From Gp1-AA133 sp963850425 (GTDB lineage: Bacteria; Acidobacteriota; Terriglobia; Terriglobales; Acidobacteriaceae): a DNA stretch of 64,000 bases. The DNA lies in contig CAWKLF010000007.1 of NCBI GenBank assembly GCA_963850425.1, positions 186,001 through 250,000 on the forward strand, in the 5' to 3' direction. Below, one piece after another: positions 17,032-25,410 of this stretch. Position numbers and translations under genes: made by a program. The notes below the pieces were generated by a model that saw only the letters and a program-made list of their open reading frames with translations, ran no database searches and was not told where the DNA came from. Numbering within the stretch: the stretch's first letter is position 1; every line of letters begins with the position of its first letter.

Positions 17032-18489
17032 CTACTCGGGCAAGTCGAGCTTCCGCATCAGCGCTTTGTAGCGGGGCTCGGAGCGGACCAGATCAATTTG
17101 CGGCTGGCGCACACTGATCAGGAGTTCTTCGTCCGCTTCGTCGTAGGCTTTTTCAAGCTGCTCCAAGGTCTTTTCCCGGTTGCCGGCTACTGCGTAGGCC
17201 ACTGCATAAACCGACGGTGTGAACTGGAGTTTCGGGCCGATGGCTAAACTTAGGGCGAGGTATCCATTTGCATCGGGACTGAAGGTTCCCTTGGCATCGG
17301 AGGATTGCTGCAATTCTTGAACAGCCTCGGGATAGCGCCCGATGGCCGATAAGATTTGCGAGAACTTGTAGTGTGCCGGGCGAAACTGGGGATCGCGCTG
17401 CAGCGTTTTCTGAAATTGCTGGAGAGATTCGTCGTAGCGATGAGCGATTCCCAACGCGAGCGCGTAGTTCGTATTCACGATGGGTGAAAGGGGATCAAGC
17501 GACAGCGCGGTGCGGAATTCGGCGAGTGACTCGTCCATCCGCTTCCGGGCGTTGAGGAATTCCATCGCGTAAAAGTAATGCGTGTTGGCGTTGTTGGGAC
17601 TGAGCTCAAGCGAGCGCCGAAATTCTGCCTCCGCCTCGTTCCACTTCCATAGCTGGCTAAGGACAAGGGCGCGAGCCGTATGAGCCTCGGCGAGCGAAGG
17701 GTCAAGTTCGAGCGCCTTGCGTGTGGCGTCGTCGGCCACCGTTCGCGCTTGCTTTGAATTGATCCCGATCCCGTATCCAGGCGCCACGATGTAAGTCTCG
17801 GCGAGCCCCGTATAGGCGAGCGCATAGTTTGGATCGGCGGCGATGGCCTGCTGAAACAGATCGATACTCTTCGTGAGGCCTTCGTTGGTCCTCCCATACC
17901 AGAGCTGGCGGCCTTCCAGGTAGAGACGATACGCCTCCGCGTTGGTTGTGCCGGCGCTACCCATGTGCTGCTTTTCGGGGACGGTCGCGCTCCCCCGAAG
18001 GCGGCTGGAAAGATCGTGCGTGATGTCGCTTTGCACCTGGGTGATGTCGGCCATCTTGCGCGTGTAGCGCTTCCCCCACATCTCTGAGCCGTCGGAGGTG
18101 TTGACGAGATCGGCTTGCACGGAGACTTCGTCCGCATGCTGCGTGATTCGGCCCACGAGCACGGCGCCGACCTTGAGCTTCTCCCCAATCTGGCGGGGAT
18201 CCTCCTGGTCGCCCTTGAAGCGGAACACGGTGCTGCGCGCCATGACCTTCAGGTCGGGCACTTCCGAGAGCGTACCGATCAGGCTTTCGGTGAGGCCGTC
18301 GCTGAGGTACTCGTTGCTGGAATCAGACGTGGCGTTTACGAAGGGCAAGACGGCGAGCGACGACACCTTGTCGCCTTCGGCCTTGCCGCGCAGGAAGTAG
18401 ATCGCGGCAACGGCGATCAGCAACACCGCGGCCGCGATTCCTGCCCAGAGCCATTTGCGCGACGAGGCCGCGGTTGTGGCTGCGAGCAC
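17032..18489 (-). CDS. TM-TPR half of a split Ser/Thr kinase-TPR protein
   Basis: 485 residues from a GTG at 18489 if read alone. One membrane segment (about 12-33, WLWAGIAAAVLLIAVAAIYFL), then a CadC/adenylate-cyclase-associated region (SSLAVLPFVNATSDS ... YLSDGLTESLIGTLS), then about seven TPR units (e.g. NEAEAEFRRSLELSPNNANTH). In Acidobacteriota this architecture is normally the C-terminal part of one receptor kinase. The same frame runs upstream beyond the GTG (RLKRDIDSGRSSG ...) and meets the kinase frame near 18573. There is no ribosome binding site at the GTG, so this is probably not an independent gene. See the kinase half. Confidence 0.8.
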   Translation of the reverse strand: MLAATTAASSRKWLWAGIAAAVLLIAVAAIYFLRGKAEGDKVSSLAVLPFVNATSDSSNEYLSDGLTESLIGTLSEVPDLKVMARSTVFRFKGDQEDPRQIGEKLKVGAVLVGRITQHADEVSVQADLVNTSDGSEMWGKRYTRKMADITQVQSDITHDLSSRLRGSATVPEKQHMGSAGTTNAEAYRLYLEGRQLWYGRTNEGLTKSIDLFQQAIAADPNYALAYTGLAETYIVAPGYGIGINSKQARTVADDATRKALELDPSLAEAHTARALVLSQLWKWNEAEAEFRRSLELSPNNANTHYFYAMEFLNARKRMDESLAEFRTALSLDPLSPIVNTNYALALGIAHRYDESLQQFQKTLQRDPQFRPAHYKFSQILSAIGRYPEAVQELQQSSDAKGTFSPDANGYLALSLAIGPKLQFTPSVYAVAYAVAGNREKTLEQLEKAYDEADEELLISVRQPQIDLVRSEPRYKALMRKLDLPE

Positions 18490-18518
18490 AACGGCAGAGT
18501 TCGATGACGCTGCGGCTG

Positions 18519-19418
18519 CTACCGAAGATGAGACGCCCGAGGATCGGCCGGAATCGATATCCCGCTTAAGACGCGAAGGTCGCTGCGGAGATCGGCAGCC
18601 GTCTGGTAGCGAAGATTGCGGTCTTTCTCGAGCGCCTTGCTCACGATGCGCTCGAAGTCGGCAGGCAGGTCCGGATTGAGCCGCAACGGCGATACCGGCG
18701 TCTCGTCCAGAATCGCCTTAAAAATCACCGGGGAACTCTCGCCGCGGAACGGCACCAAGCCTGTCGCCATTTCGTACAGCACCGAGCCGAAGGAAAACAA
18801 ATCGCTGCGCCCGTCGAGTTCCCGGGCCCGCGCCTGCTCGGGAGACATATAGGCCACCGTGCCCAGGGTCGAGCCTGGACTGGTCAGGTGCTGCTCGTCG
18901 ATGGTGCGGGTCACGTGGTCGGACGCCGCCGTTCCCGAAGAAATAGCCTCCGCAACCTTTGCCAGTCCGAAATCGAGCACCTTGGCGTGCCCGCGCGCGG
19001 TTACAAAAATGTTCGCCGGCTTGATGTCGCGATGCACGATGCCCTTGGAGTGCGCCGCATCCAGCGCATCGGCGATTTCGATGGCCAATGCGAGCAGGGT
19101 TTCGTTGTCGAGCGGACGCCCGGCGATGCGGTGCTTGAGGGTCGTGCCCTCAAGAAACTCCATCGCGATGAATGACTGTCCGTCGTGCCGCCCGATTTCG
19201 TAGATGGTGCAGATATTGGGATGGTTCAGCGCCGAGGCCGCCCGTGCTTCGCGACGGAAGCGTTCGAGCGCCTGCGGGTCGCGTGCCAGATCCTCGGGAA
19301 GAAATTTCAAGGCAACAAAACGGCCGAGTTCCGTGTCCTCGGCTTTGTAGACGACGCCCATCCCGCCGCCGCCCAGCTTTTCGAGGATGTGATAACGGGA
19401 GACCGTTTGCCCGATCAT
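18519..19418 (-). CDS. Ser/Thr protein kinase half of a split kinase-TPR protein
   Basis: 299 residues covering a whole Hanks-type kinase domain: P-loop GGGGMG (about 16-21), invariant Lys in VALKFL, catalytic loop HRDIKPAN, DFGLAK, GTVAYMSPEQ (activation and P+1 loops) and SDLFSFGSVLYEM. It phosphorylates Ser/Thr on unknown substrates. The domain ends at DLRSDLR; the next codons (VLSGISIP...) are out of frame. Adding one C near 18571-18575 gives DLRRLKRDIDSGRSSG and joins it to the TM-TPR frame, making one protein of about 795 residues ending at 17032. The kinase core itself is intact and could fold without the rest, but without the membrane anchor. Confidence 0.88.
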   Translation of the reverse strand: MIGQTVSRYHILEKLGGGGMGVVYKAEDTELGRFVALKFLPEDLARDPQALERFRREARAASALNHPNICTIYEIGRHDGQSFIAMEFLEGTTLKHRIAGRPLDNETLLALAIEIADALDAAHSKGIVHRDIKPANIFVTARGHAKVLDFGLAKVAEAISSGTAASDHVTRTIDEQHLTSPGSTLGTVAYMSPEQARARELDGRSDLFSFGSVLYEMATGLVPFRGESSPVIFKAILDETPVSPLRLNPDLPADFERIVSKALEKDRNLRYQTAADLRSDLRVLSGISIPADPRASHLR

Positions 19419-19745
19419 GAAGTGGGACCATGTTAGGGGCGAAGGGGAAGGGAGTCAATAAAGTGCGGGGAGAAGGGAAAGCAGGGGTCGTAGAGCGCTT
19501 AATAAAGTAGTAAACAGTTGAGAGTTATGTGATGTTGGTGTTGCTCTTGACGTTGAGACGCGGCGCTCGCTTCGCTCGCGGGGGAGTTGAGCTATGCTGG
19601 GCTGGAGTTGAGCTTGGAGTGCGCTGGGAGACCTCCCTTTCCCGACCTCAAGCGTTGTGTTGTATCAAATTGCCACTAAAGGTGATGGCCATTATGGCCA
19701 TTGAAGTCGTGATTAAGGCAGGGACCGACTCATTCATCTACGTGG
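19419..19745. other. Intergenic region
   Basis: 327 bases upstream of the kinase gene and downstream of the BNR gene. It contains a small hairpin (GCGCTCGCTTCGCTCGCG, about 19562-19579) and imperfect GTTGAGCT-type direct repeats (about 19586-19616). No gene is supported. Confidence 0.5.
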
Positions 19746-20906
19746 CTATTGCTGAGCTGAGGGGTAGATTCGGGTAAAACTACATCCTCCATTACGTGTC
19801 AAAAATACCCCGAAGATACTTCCAACGAGCATCTCAGACGCATTACTCGGATTCAATGCGAAGGAATTGGTAGAGTCGAGAACTCTGAAAGGGAGATTGA
19901 GCATCGCCCATGTTTCACCCTGATCGGTGCTTGCATAAATACCCGTGGACGTCCCGAGAAAGATCCATTTGTCATCCTTCGGAGCAAACTCGATCTGGTA
20001 GACATCCAAACGTCTCCAACTATGATTAAGAACGGGTTCTATTCCTAGTCCTCGGAGTCGCTTAACATCCTTTTTGTGCTCTGGCCCCAGGTCTGCTGGT
20101 GATTCAAGTGCTTGCTGCTGTCCCACCGGAGACCAATTCCCCCCGCCATCTCGGGTGATTACTAAACCATCCGCTCGATGCCCGATCATGATGGACGGAT
20201 TAGATGGGCTAATAGCTAGGATAGGATGAGGAAAGTCAGCATTGTATGAGACAAGATTGCTCGAGAAGAGGTCCCAGTTGTCTCCGCCGTCCTTGGAAAC
20301 GAACAACCCAGGAACAGAAATGACCTTTACCTTCGACCCATCAGAAGAAACCGAGCTCAAGAAGGATGCAAAAATTGTATGTGGCTCAAAGGGGTGAATC
20401 GCGGCAAGCTGGACCCGCACACCCGATACTTTCCCACTGATAGCTTTTCTTGCAAAGTCCGGCAAACTCATCCCGTTGACCATGGATCTTACCGACACCC
20501 ATGTTTTACCTTTGTCTTCTGACCTGAGCAGCCCCTTCTCCGTGTCGTTGTAGAGAATCCTAGGATCGGAACCGCTGCGCACTGGCGTAACCCTCGGTCG
20601 ACTAGTCCTGATTTCTGCCGGAACGAAGGCGCTCGCAGCCGCCCAAGTTCGTCCACGATTTGGGGACAAAAGGGTCTCGACTCTTTGAAGCTGTCCATCA
20701 GCAGCAAATCTGGTCTTCGTTATCGTGATAGCGTGAGAATTCTTGCCAGATTCGAGAGACGCAGCGTTAAGCTCATACATCGGGAGATTTTCTGAACGTG
20801 TACTTTTGAAGATGACCGTCTCTGTCACCGGTGTACCGCATTTCACGTCACTCCCCATCGCCTCTGCAATCAGAACAAGCACAATCACTACAACAAATCG
20901 AAACAT
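19746..20906 (-). CDS. Secreted BNR-repeat (sortilin/sialidase-like beta-propeller) protein
   Basis: 386 residues with a signal peptide (FRFVVVIVLVLIAEAMGS). It has repeated BNR/Asp-box motifs of the type S.D.GKTW: LLRSEDKGKTWVS, LFVSKDGGDNWDLF, LVITRDGGGNWSPV, IYASTDQGETWAML and FLTRNGGCSFTRI. This is a six- or seven-bladed propeller of the photosystem-stability/sortilin type. Without catalytic sialidase residues an enzymatic role cannot be claimed. Ten bases upstream on the same strand is the stop of the HExxH fragment, so the two are probably cotranscribed. Base composition is visibly more AT-rich than in flanking genes, consistent with transfer. Confidence 0.8.
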   Translation of the reverse strand: MFRFVVVIVLVLIAEAMGSDVKCGTPVTETVIFKSTRSENLPMYELNAASLESGKNSHAITITKTRFAADGQLQRVETLLSPNRGRTWAAASAFVPAEIRTSRPRVTPVRSGSDPRILYNDTEKGLLRSEDKGKTWVSVRSMVNGMSLPDFARKAISGKVSGVRVQLAAIHPFEPHTIFASFLSSVSSDGSKVKVISVPGLFVSKDGGDNWDLFSSNLVSYNADFPHPILAISPSNPSIMIGHRADGLVITRDGGGNWSPVGQQQALESPADLGPEHKKDVKRLRGLGIEPVLNHSWRRLDVYQIEFAPKDDKWIFLGTSTGIYASTDQGETWAMLNLPFRVLDSTNSFALNPSNASEMLVGSIFGVFLTRNGGCSFTRIYPSAQQ

Positions 20907-20916
20907 TGAGGCTACC

Positions 20917-21132
20917 TCAGCTCTTCTTTGGAGTGCAATGAGCAGCTATCGCCTTGGAAAAATTCCTTGATCCTTGCTTCGTGTCGTTAGTTGGCTTCCC
21001 AACGGCCGCTGACAAAGCAGTATCACTAAATCCGTATGCAGTCGTGTGGAGGATCTCGTGAAGCATCGTCGGAACTAAGTCTCTTGCGTTCGGCGCATCA
21101 ATGTGAACAGTTGACGTTGGCGGGTGGCCCAT
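20917..21132 (-). CDS. Short HExxH-containing protein, probably a metallopeptidase remnant
   Basis: 71 residues from ATG 21132 containing MLHEILHTTAYGF, an HExxH zinc-binding motif, and ending AHCTPKKS. There is no signal peptide. A stop codon lies in frame 12 bases before the ATG, and the transposase element begins about 46 bases upstream, so this looks like the 3' end of a longer peptidase-like gene cut away by insertion or deletion. It could instead be a real small protein. It lies 10 bases before the BNR gene and shares its AT-rich composition. Confidence 0.45.
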   Translation of the reverse strand: MGHPPTSTVHIDAPNARDLVPTMLHEILHTTAYGFSDTALSAAVGKPTNDTKQGSRNFSKAIAAHCTPKKS

Positions 21133-21155
21133 GTCTGCAGCATACTATCCGATCA

Positions 21156-21770
21156 TTATGGAGGAAGGAACGCTAGGAAAATGGGGTGCCCCACGTCTCG
21201 CGTTTTTCGAGACGTGGGCGGTGCCGGCGGTCGTATCTTCATTTTCAGGACTTGCCACTCATTGACCCGCACCGAACCGGGTTCCCCCACGGCATAGGTG
21301 CGGTAACTGCTCCAGCGCCACATCTCAGGAGACTCGACCAGTCCGCGCTTCACCGGATTCCGATGCATGTAGCGCAGTTTCTCGATGCGCTTGCGCTCGG
21401 TCCAGACGTTGAAGTCATAAAAGCGGGCCTGCCAAATATGCTGCGGCGCGTGCTCGAACAGAGAGAGTTGCTGCGGGCCCCGGCGTCGCCGTTGCTGGGC
21501 CAACAGGCGGCGTGCAAAGCCGAGTTTCAGAGCCTGCATCACCGTGGAAGGCGTGCCCTGCTGGGGTTCGCTGAGCAGCAGATGCACGTGTTCCGGCATC
21601 ACCACGTAGCCAATCACCACAAAATGGTAACGCCGCCGCACCTGCTCGAGAACCTTGAGAAACAAATCGCGGGGCTGGGCGCTACCCAGCAGCGGCCGGC
21701 GCTGATAACAACTGAACGTGATGTAGTGGAGGTCGCCGGCTCCGTAGAAGCGTTTGAGTCCCCGCGCCAT
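21156..21770 (-). CDS. REP-associated tyrosine transposase (Y1_Tnp / RAYT)
   Basis: 204 residues of the IS200/IS605-like Y1 transposase superfamily. Key residues are visible: the metal-binding HVHLL motif in YVVMPEHVHLLLSE and the nucleophile Tyr in LRYMHRNPVKRGLV, plus the N-terminal HYITFSCYQRRPLL. RAYTs cut and join single-stranded REP hairpins. The gene sits between two inverted copies of one REP hairpin (21179-21219 and 21870-21911), and its last 20 or so codons are encoded by the left copy and by sequence just outside it. The frame is intact, so it may be active. It lies in the AT-richer island. Confidence 0.93.
   Translation of the reverse strand: MARGLKRFYGAGDLHYITFSCYQRRPLLGSAQPRDLFLKVLEQVRRRYHFVVIGYVVMPEHVHLLLSEPQQGTPSTVMQALKLGFARRLLAQQRRRRGPQQLSLFEHAPQHIWQARFYDFNVWTERKRIEKLRYMHRNPVKRGLVESPEMWRWSSYRTYAVGEPGSVRVNEWQVLKMKIRPPAPPTSRKTRDVGHPIFLAFLPP
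21179..21219 (-). repeat. Left REP hairpin of the RAYT element
   Basis: GCCCCACGTCTCG-type stem-loop (CCACGTCTCG ... CGAGACGTGG) led by AAATGGGGT. It is the inverted copy of 21870-21911 with one substitution and one base of length difference. It overlaps the 3' end of the transposase coding region. Confidence 0.93.
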
Positions 21771-21869
21771 GGAGACAGGCTAGGCTGTGGAGGGTCGATG
21801 GTGCTGTGACGCTTTTCCCATGTCTAGGTGATGGAATCCCCTCGAAAGAATATAGTCAGGCACGGAAAA

Positions 21870-21911
21870 GCCCCACGTCTCGAGAAACGCGAGACGTGGG
21901 GCACCCCATTT
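21870..21911 (+). repeat. Right REP hairpin of the RAYT element
   Basis: A stem of CCCCACGTCTCG / CGAGACGTGGGG with a short AGAAACG loop, ending CACCCCATTT. Together with 21179-21219 it forms terminal inverted repeats of about 41 bases around the transposase. Confidence 0.93.
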
Positions 21912-21985
21912 GTTAGTGAACGGATCAAGAATAGGGGGCGCAGAAACGGGCCACCCGCCGTTGGAGTTACCTGGGCTGGTCTGGG

Positions 21986-22438
21986 TTAATTGCTTCCGGA
22001 GCGCATCACGAGATTGCTGGCCTGCTCCTGGCCTTTGTCCTTGCAGTCGCACTTGGTGTCTACGTTGGCGGAGATGCGGCACCAGAAGCTGTCGATGGGG
22101 GCTGCCAACGGCGAGGGCTGGGGCACGACCTTGGCGGTAAGCGGCTCGGGAGACCTGAGGGCTGCGTTTACGACGGGAGGCTTGCGGTGCGCGGCGAATG
22201 CCGGGTGCTGCACGCCGCTCCAGGGCTTGCGGGACGGAACAACGATGGGAGCGGCGGCCTTGACTTCAGGCGAAAGCACAACGGCCGCGGGGGCCACGGC
22301 GGCCCGATGGACTGGCTTGATTCGTTCCCGGTACGGCTTCCACAGAAGATAGACGAGTACCAGCTCAACAATGATGATTGAGGTCCAGAACAGACGTTTC
22401 CCAGCCACAGCCATTCTCCCCGTTGGGAAGGCAAACAT
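21986..22438 (-). CDS. Single-pass membrane hypothetical protein
   Basis: 150 residues. One membrane segment near the N-terminus (about 15-33, LFWTSIIIVELVLVYLLW), then a Pro/Ala-rich, basic linker (about 40-110) and a C-terminal segment with three Cys (FWCRISANVDTKCDCKDKGQ). The topology suggests a membrane-anchored periplasmic protein. I do not recognise the family. An in-frame ATG nine residues later has GGGGAG only one base upstream, too close to work, so 22438 is kept. The element's right REP lies 75 bases beyond its stop. Confidence 0.55.
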   Translation of the reverse strand: MFAFPTGRMAVAGKRLFWTSIIIVELVLVYLLWKPYRERIKPVHRAAVAPAAVVLSPEVKAAAPIVVPSRKPWSGVQHPAFAAHRKPPVVNAALRSPEPLTAKVVPQPSPLAAPIDSFWCRISANVDTKCDCKDKGQEQASNLVMRSGSN

Positions 22439-22901
22439 GACTCACTGAAAACATCGGCACGTTATTCAGAAACAGGAACATGAAGATCACTCCGCGTGAC
22501 GTTCCGCTTGATCTTCCGGTTGTTCGTTGCCCCATCCCTTACAACCGTGATGGAGCTTGTTCGTTCCTTCAGAAGTCCAGAATGCGCAGACCCCTGGAAT
22601 TACTGGCCGGGCGCCGTACGAAAGCACAAAATGAAGCCCAAAGCCTCCTCCCCGAAGGACCCAGGGCCAATCCTCGGCTTACTTGGAAACCGACGAAGCT
22701 TCCTAAAACGGCGCGCGTCGTGACGTTAAGCGATGTAAAAATCCTTCACAATGGCGCGAAGGTGCCACGACGTATGGCACGAAGGGGTTGGAATGCATCC
22801 GCCGTGGGTGCTTTAGGAGGACGCGCCGCGACGTACAGCCATTTCAACGCGAAACGTCGTCTAAGGGTCAAGACCACAGCATTTGAGACTTGGGAGGATT
22901 C
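22439..22901. other. Intergenic region
   Basis: 463 bases. An open frame of 160 codons from 22480 crosses it and overlaps the next gene, but it has no recognisable motif and odd composition (Arg/Pro-rich), so it is not called. No hairpin or promoter stands out. Confidence 0.5.
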
Positions 22902-23891
22902 ATGCCGCTCTGGCGCCGCCACGCCCGCACTATTGCATGTAGCGCGCTCTTTTTCAGCGTGACGACTTTTTGCCTTGCGCAGGACACTTTCAGAAAAGCC
23001 AGCATTTCGCCGATACCAAAACATTTCGACCACGTCCTGATCGTGGTGCTCGAAAATCAAAACTATGATTCCGCCATTAAGAATGATCTTCTAAAAAGTC
23101 TCGCCCAGAAAGGCGCCAACTTCACCAATTTCGGCAACCTCTACCATTACTCGTACCCAAACTACCTGGCGATGGTCGCGGGCAGCGATTTTGGCACACA
23201 TCGGCCACAACTGCTCAGCGACAACCAGAGAACCTTCAACGACGACGCCGAGCATCGAACCATCGCAGATTTATTGAACTGGAAAAACTACGCGGAAGAT
23301 TATCCGGCCTCTCCGACATCTCAGCGGGCATTTCTCGGGGACCGCAAGGGACGCTATGCGCGCAAGCACGTCCCATTCCTGAGTTTCCGTGAGGTCCAGA
23401 ACAAAAGCTTTCACAACGTAGTCGGTGTGAACACCCACGATCAGCACAATGCTTTCGTCTCCGATATAAGCGCCTTCATCGCTGATCCACAACAGCATCC
23501 TTTGCCGGAATACATGTTTTACAGTCCGAATCTCGACGACGACGGCCATGACCCGACCTCGAATCCACAAGCGGGGCTCAAGAAAGCGGCGGATTGGCTG
23601 CGCGTCTTTCTCACCACATGGATCCATTTCGACGACAAAACCTGGCTACCGAAAGACGATGCGATGAAGCGCACGCTAGTCGTCATTACGTTTGACGAAT
23701 CCGAGGGCAGTGGCACGCCGGAGCGTATCTACACCGTGTTTCTGGGCGCAATGGTGAAGCCGCAGGAGGTTTCGACCCCGTATAACCACTACAGCGTTCT
23801 GCGGACCATCGAAGACAATTTCGGGCTGGAACCCATTCACAAGAGCACTGGAGACGGCGCGGCCGGGGTCATCACTGGCGTTTGGAAATAG
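22902..23891 (+). CDS. Secreted PF04185-type phosphoesterase
   Basis: 329 residues with a signal peptide (TIACSALFFSVTTFCLAQ). The start at 22902 has GGGAGGA 4 bases upstream. Features of the phosphoesterase / phospholipase-C-like acid phosphatase family: FDHVLIVVLENQNYDS near the N-terminus, the HYSYPNYLAMVAGS motif (about 85-98), YSPNLDDDGHD and LVVITFDESEG (metal-binding acidic residues) near the C-terminus. Members hydrolyse phosphomonoesters or phospholipids in the periplasm or outside; the substrate is unknown. It is followed by a second, divergent copy 63 bases downstream. Confidence 0.85.
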   Translation: MPLWRRHARTIACSALFFSVTTFCLAQDTFRKASISPIPKHFDHVLIVVLENQNYDSAIKNDLLKSLAQKGANFTNFGNLYHYSYPNYLAMVAGSDFGTHRPQLLSDNQRTFNDDAEHRTIADLLNWKNYAEDYPASPTSQRAFLGDRKGRYARKHVPFLSFREVQNKSFHNVVGVNTHDQHNAFVSDISAFIADPQQHPLPEYMFYSPNLDDDGHDPTSNPQAGLKKAADWLRVFLTTWIHFDDKTWLPKDDAMKRTLVVITFDESEGSGTPERIYTVFLGAMVKPQEVSTPYNHYSVLRTIEDNFGLEPIHKSTGDGAAGVITGVWK

Positions 23892-23954
23892 TACACAAGG
23901 CTGCACACAACCGTTATATTCACGCCAGCATCGGAGACGTGAGCTTCTTATCCG

Positions 23955-24875
23955 ATGTCAAAATTTCAGGCCCGACCAAACTGCCTTCATAGCTGTAGAA
24001 CTAGTCTGCTGGCTCCGGTTTTGCTCGCTCTACTCGGCTTCCTGGGATGCGGGGGATCGTCCTCCAGTGTCGGCTCTCCCACGACGTCCGGTCCAACGAC
24101 GCCCGGAACCGTTCCGCAGTTCGGCCACGTAGTGATTGTCGTCGAGGAAAATGCCAATTACTCCGACGTGATCGAGGGTTCCGCGATGCCTTATCTGAAA
24201 AGTCTCGCATCGCAATATGGATTGGCCACGCAGTACTACGCGAATACGCATCCTTCCCTTGGAAACTACTTCATGCTCACCGCCGGCCAGATCGTCACCA
24301 CGGACGATGGCTTCACGGGAACGGTAGATGCTGACAACATCGTTCGCCAACTTCTCGCCGCGGGCAAGACCTGGAAGTCGTACGCCGAGAGCCGAGGCGA
24401 TGCCAAGCTCTATGTCAAGCGCCACGACCCGCTATCGTATTTTTCGGATGTGGTCAACAGCGGCGCGCAGATGCAGAACCTGGCCTCGTTTTCGCAGTTC
24501 AGTTCGGATCTCGCTAAGAACGCCCTGCCCAACTTGTCATTTATTGTGCCGAACCTCGTGAATGACGGCCACGACGCACCGCGGCAAGTAGCAGACGCGT
24601 GGCTTAAGGCTAATATTGCCCCTTTGATTTCCAATGCCACCTTCCAAAACGACGGGTTGCTGATTATCGTCTTCGATGAAGCGGACGGCAGTGATTCCGC
24701 CCACGGCGGCGGTCACGTAGCCGCTGTCATCATCAGCGGGAAGGCCAAGAAGGGGTTTCAGTCCAACACTTTCTACCAACACCAGAGCACTTTGCGCCTG
24801 ATGCTGGAAGGACTTGGGATCTCCAGTCTCCCGGCGGATTCCAGCACTGCTCCCGACATGGGGGAATTCTTCTGA
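23955..24875 (+). CDS. Lipoprotein phosphoesterase (PF04185-type)
   Basis: 306 residues. The signal sequence ends in a lipobox (LLALLGFLGCGGSSSS), so it is probably a lipoprotein, followed by a Ser/Thr/Pro/Gly linker. The catalytic domain shows FGHVVIVVEENANYSD, the ANTHPSLGNYFMLTAGQ motif, IVPNLVNDGHD and LLIIVFDEADGSD, the same order as in its upstream neighbour. The two share only moderate similarity, so this is an old duplication or independent acquisition. It is shorter than typical acid phosphatases of the family and the substrate is unknown. Probably in an operon with the gene upstream. Confidence 0.85.
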   Translation: MSKFQARPNCLHSCRTSLLAPVLLALLGFLGCGGSSSSVGSPTTSGPTTPGTVPQFGHVVIVVEENANYSDVIEGSAMPYLKSLASQYGLATQYYANTHPSLGNYFMLTAGQIVTTDDGFTGTVDADNIVRQLLAAGKTWKSYAESRGDAKLYVKRHDPLSYFSDVVNSGAQMQNLASFSQFSSDLAKNALPNLSFIVPNLVNDGHDAPRQVADAWLKANIAPLISNATFQNDGLLIIVFDEADGSDSAHGGGHVAAVIISGKAKKGFQSNTFYQHQSTLRLMLEGLGISSLPADSSTAPDMGEFF

Positions 24876-24926
24876 GTCCGTGTTCCACCTAGACGTCACG
24901 CACTCGCGCCGCATCCATCACTCGCA

Positions 24927-25283
24927 ATGAACGTTTCAGATTTCCGCCGGATCGCTCTGAGTCTCGATGGTGCGGAAGAAAGCTCGCACATGGGTGCGGC
25001 TGACTTCCGCGTGGGAGGCAGGATCTTCGCAACGCTCGCCTCGCAAAAGCAGGGCTATGGGAATTTGCTGCTAACGGCCGAGCAGCAAGCCGACTTCGTC
25101 CGCGAGTTGCCGGAAGTGTTTCTGCCGGTTGCAGGTGGATGGGGAAAGATGGGAGCAACCCACGTGCGCCTGGCGGTAGTCGATGAGGACGTGCTGACCG
25201 GGGCTCTGCGGGCAGCTTGGAAGCTCAGAGTCGAAAAGAATACGGCCACCAAGAAAACGGTGAAGCGCGCCGGACGCCTCTGA
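24927..25283 (+). CDS. MmcQ/YjbR family protein
   Basis: 118 residues of the small MmcQ/YjbR (CyaY-like) fold: N-terminal VSDFRRIALSLDGAEESSHMG, the GRIFATLASQKQGYGNLLL strand region and GWGKMGATHVRLAVVDEDVL. These are cytoplasmic proteins proposed to bind DNA through a CyaY-like surface; the physiological role is unclear. The C-terminal tail is Lys/Arg-rich. It begins 51 bases after the phosphoesterase gene and could be part of that transcript. Confidence 0.85.
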   Translation: MNVSDFRRIALSLDGAEESSHMGAADFRVGGRIFATLASQKQGYGNLLLTAEQQADFVRELPEVFLPVAGGWGKMGATHVRLAVVDEDVLTGALRAAWKLRVEKNTATKKTVKRAGRL

Positions 25284-25410
25284 GTTCGGCCGAGATCGCA
25301 GAGCCTCCGACCAATCCTGCTGATTCCTCCCGCGTTTGCCCCCTGCCGACCCCTCTGCTAGTCTAAGAAGTTTTCGCGCATCCTCCGGAGTTCATCAGGG
25401 GTCAAACGTC

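Noticed and set aside
22480..22962. 160-codon open frame before the phosphoesterase gene
   Set aside because: It overlaps the real start of the phosphoesterase gene, has no recognisable motif, and its Arg/Pro-rich composition is typical of a shadow frame in GC-rich DNA.
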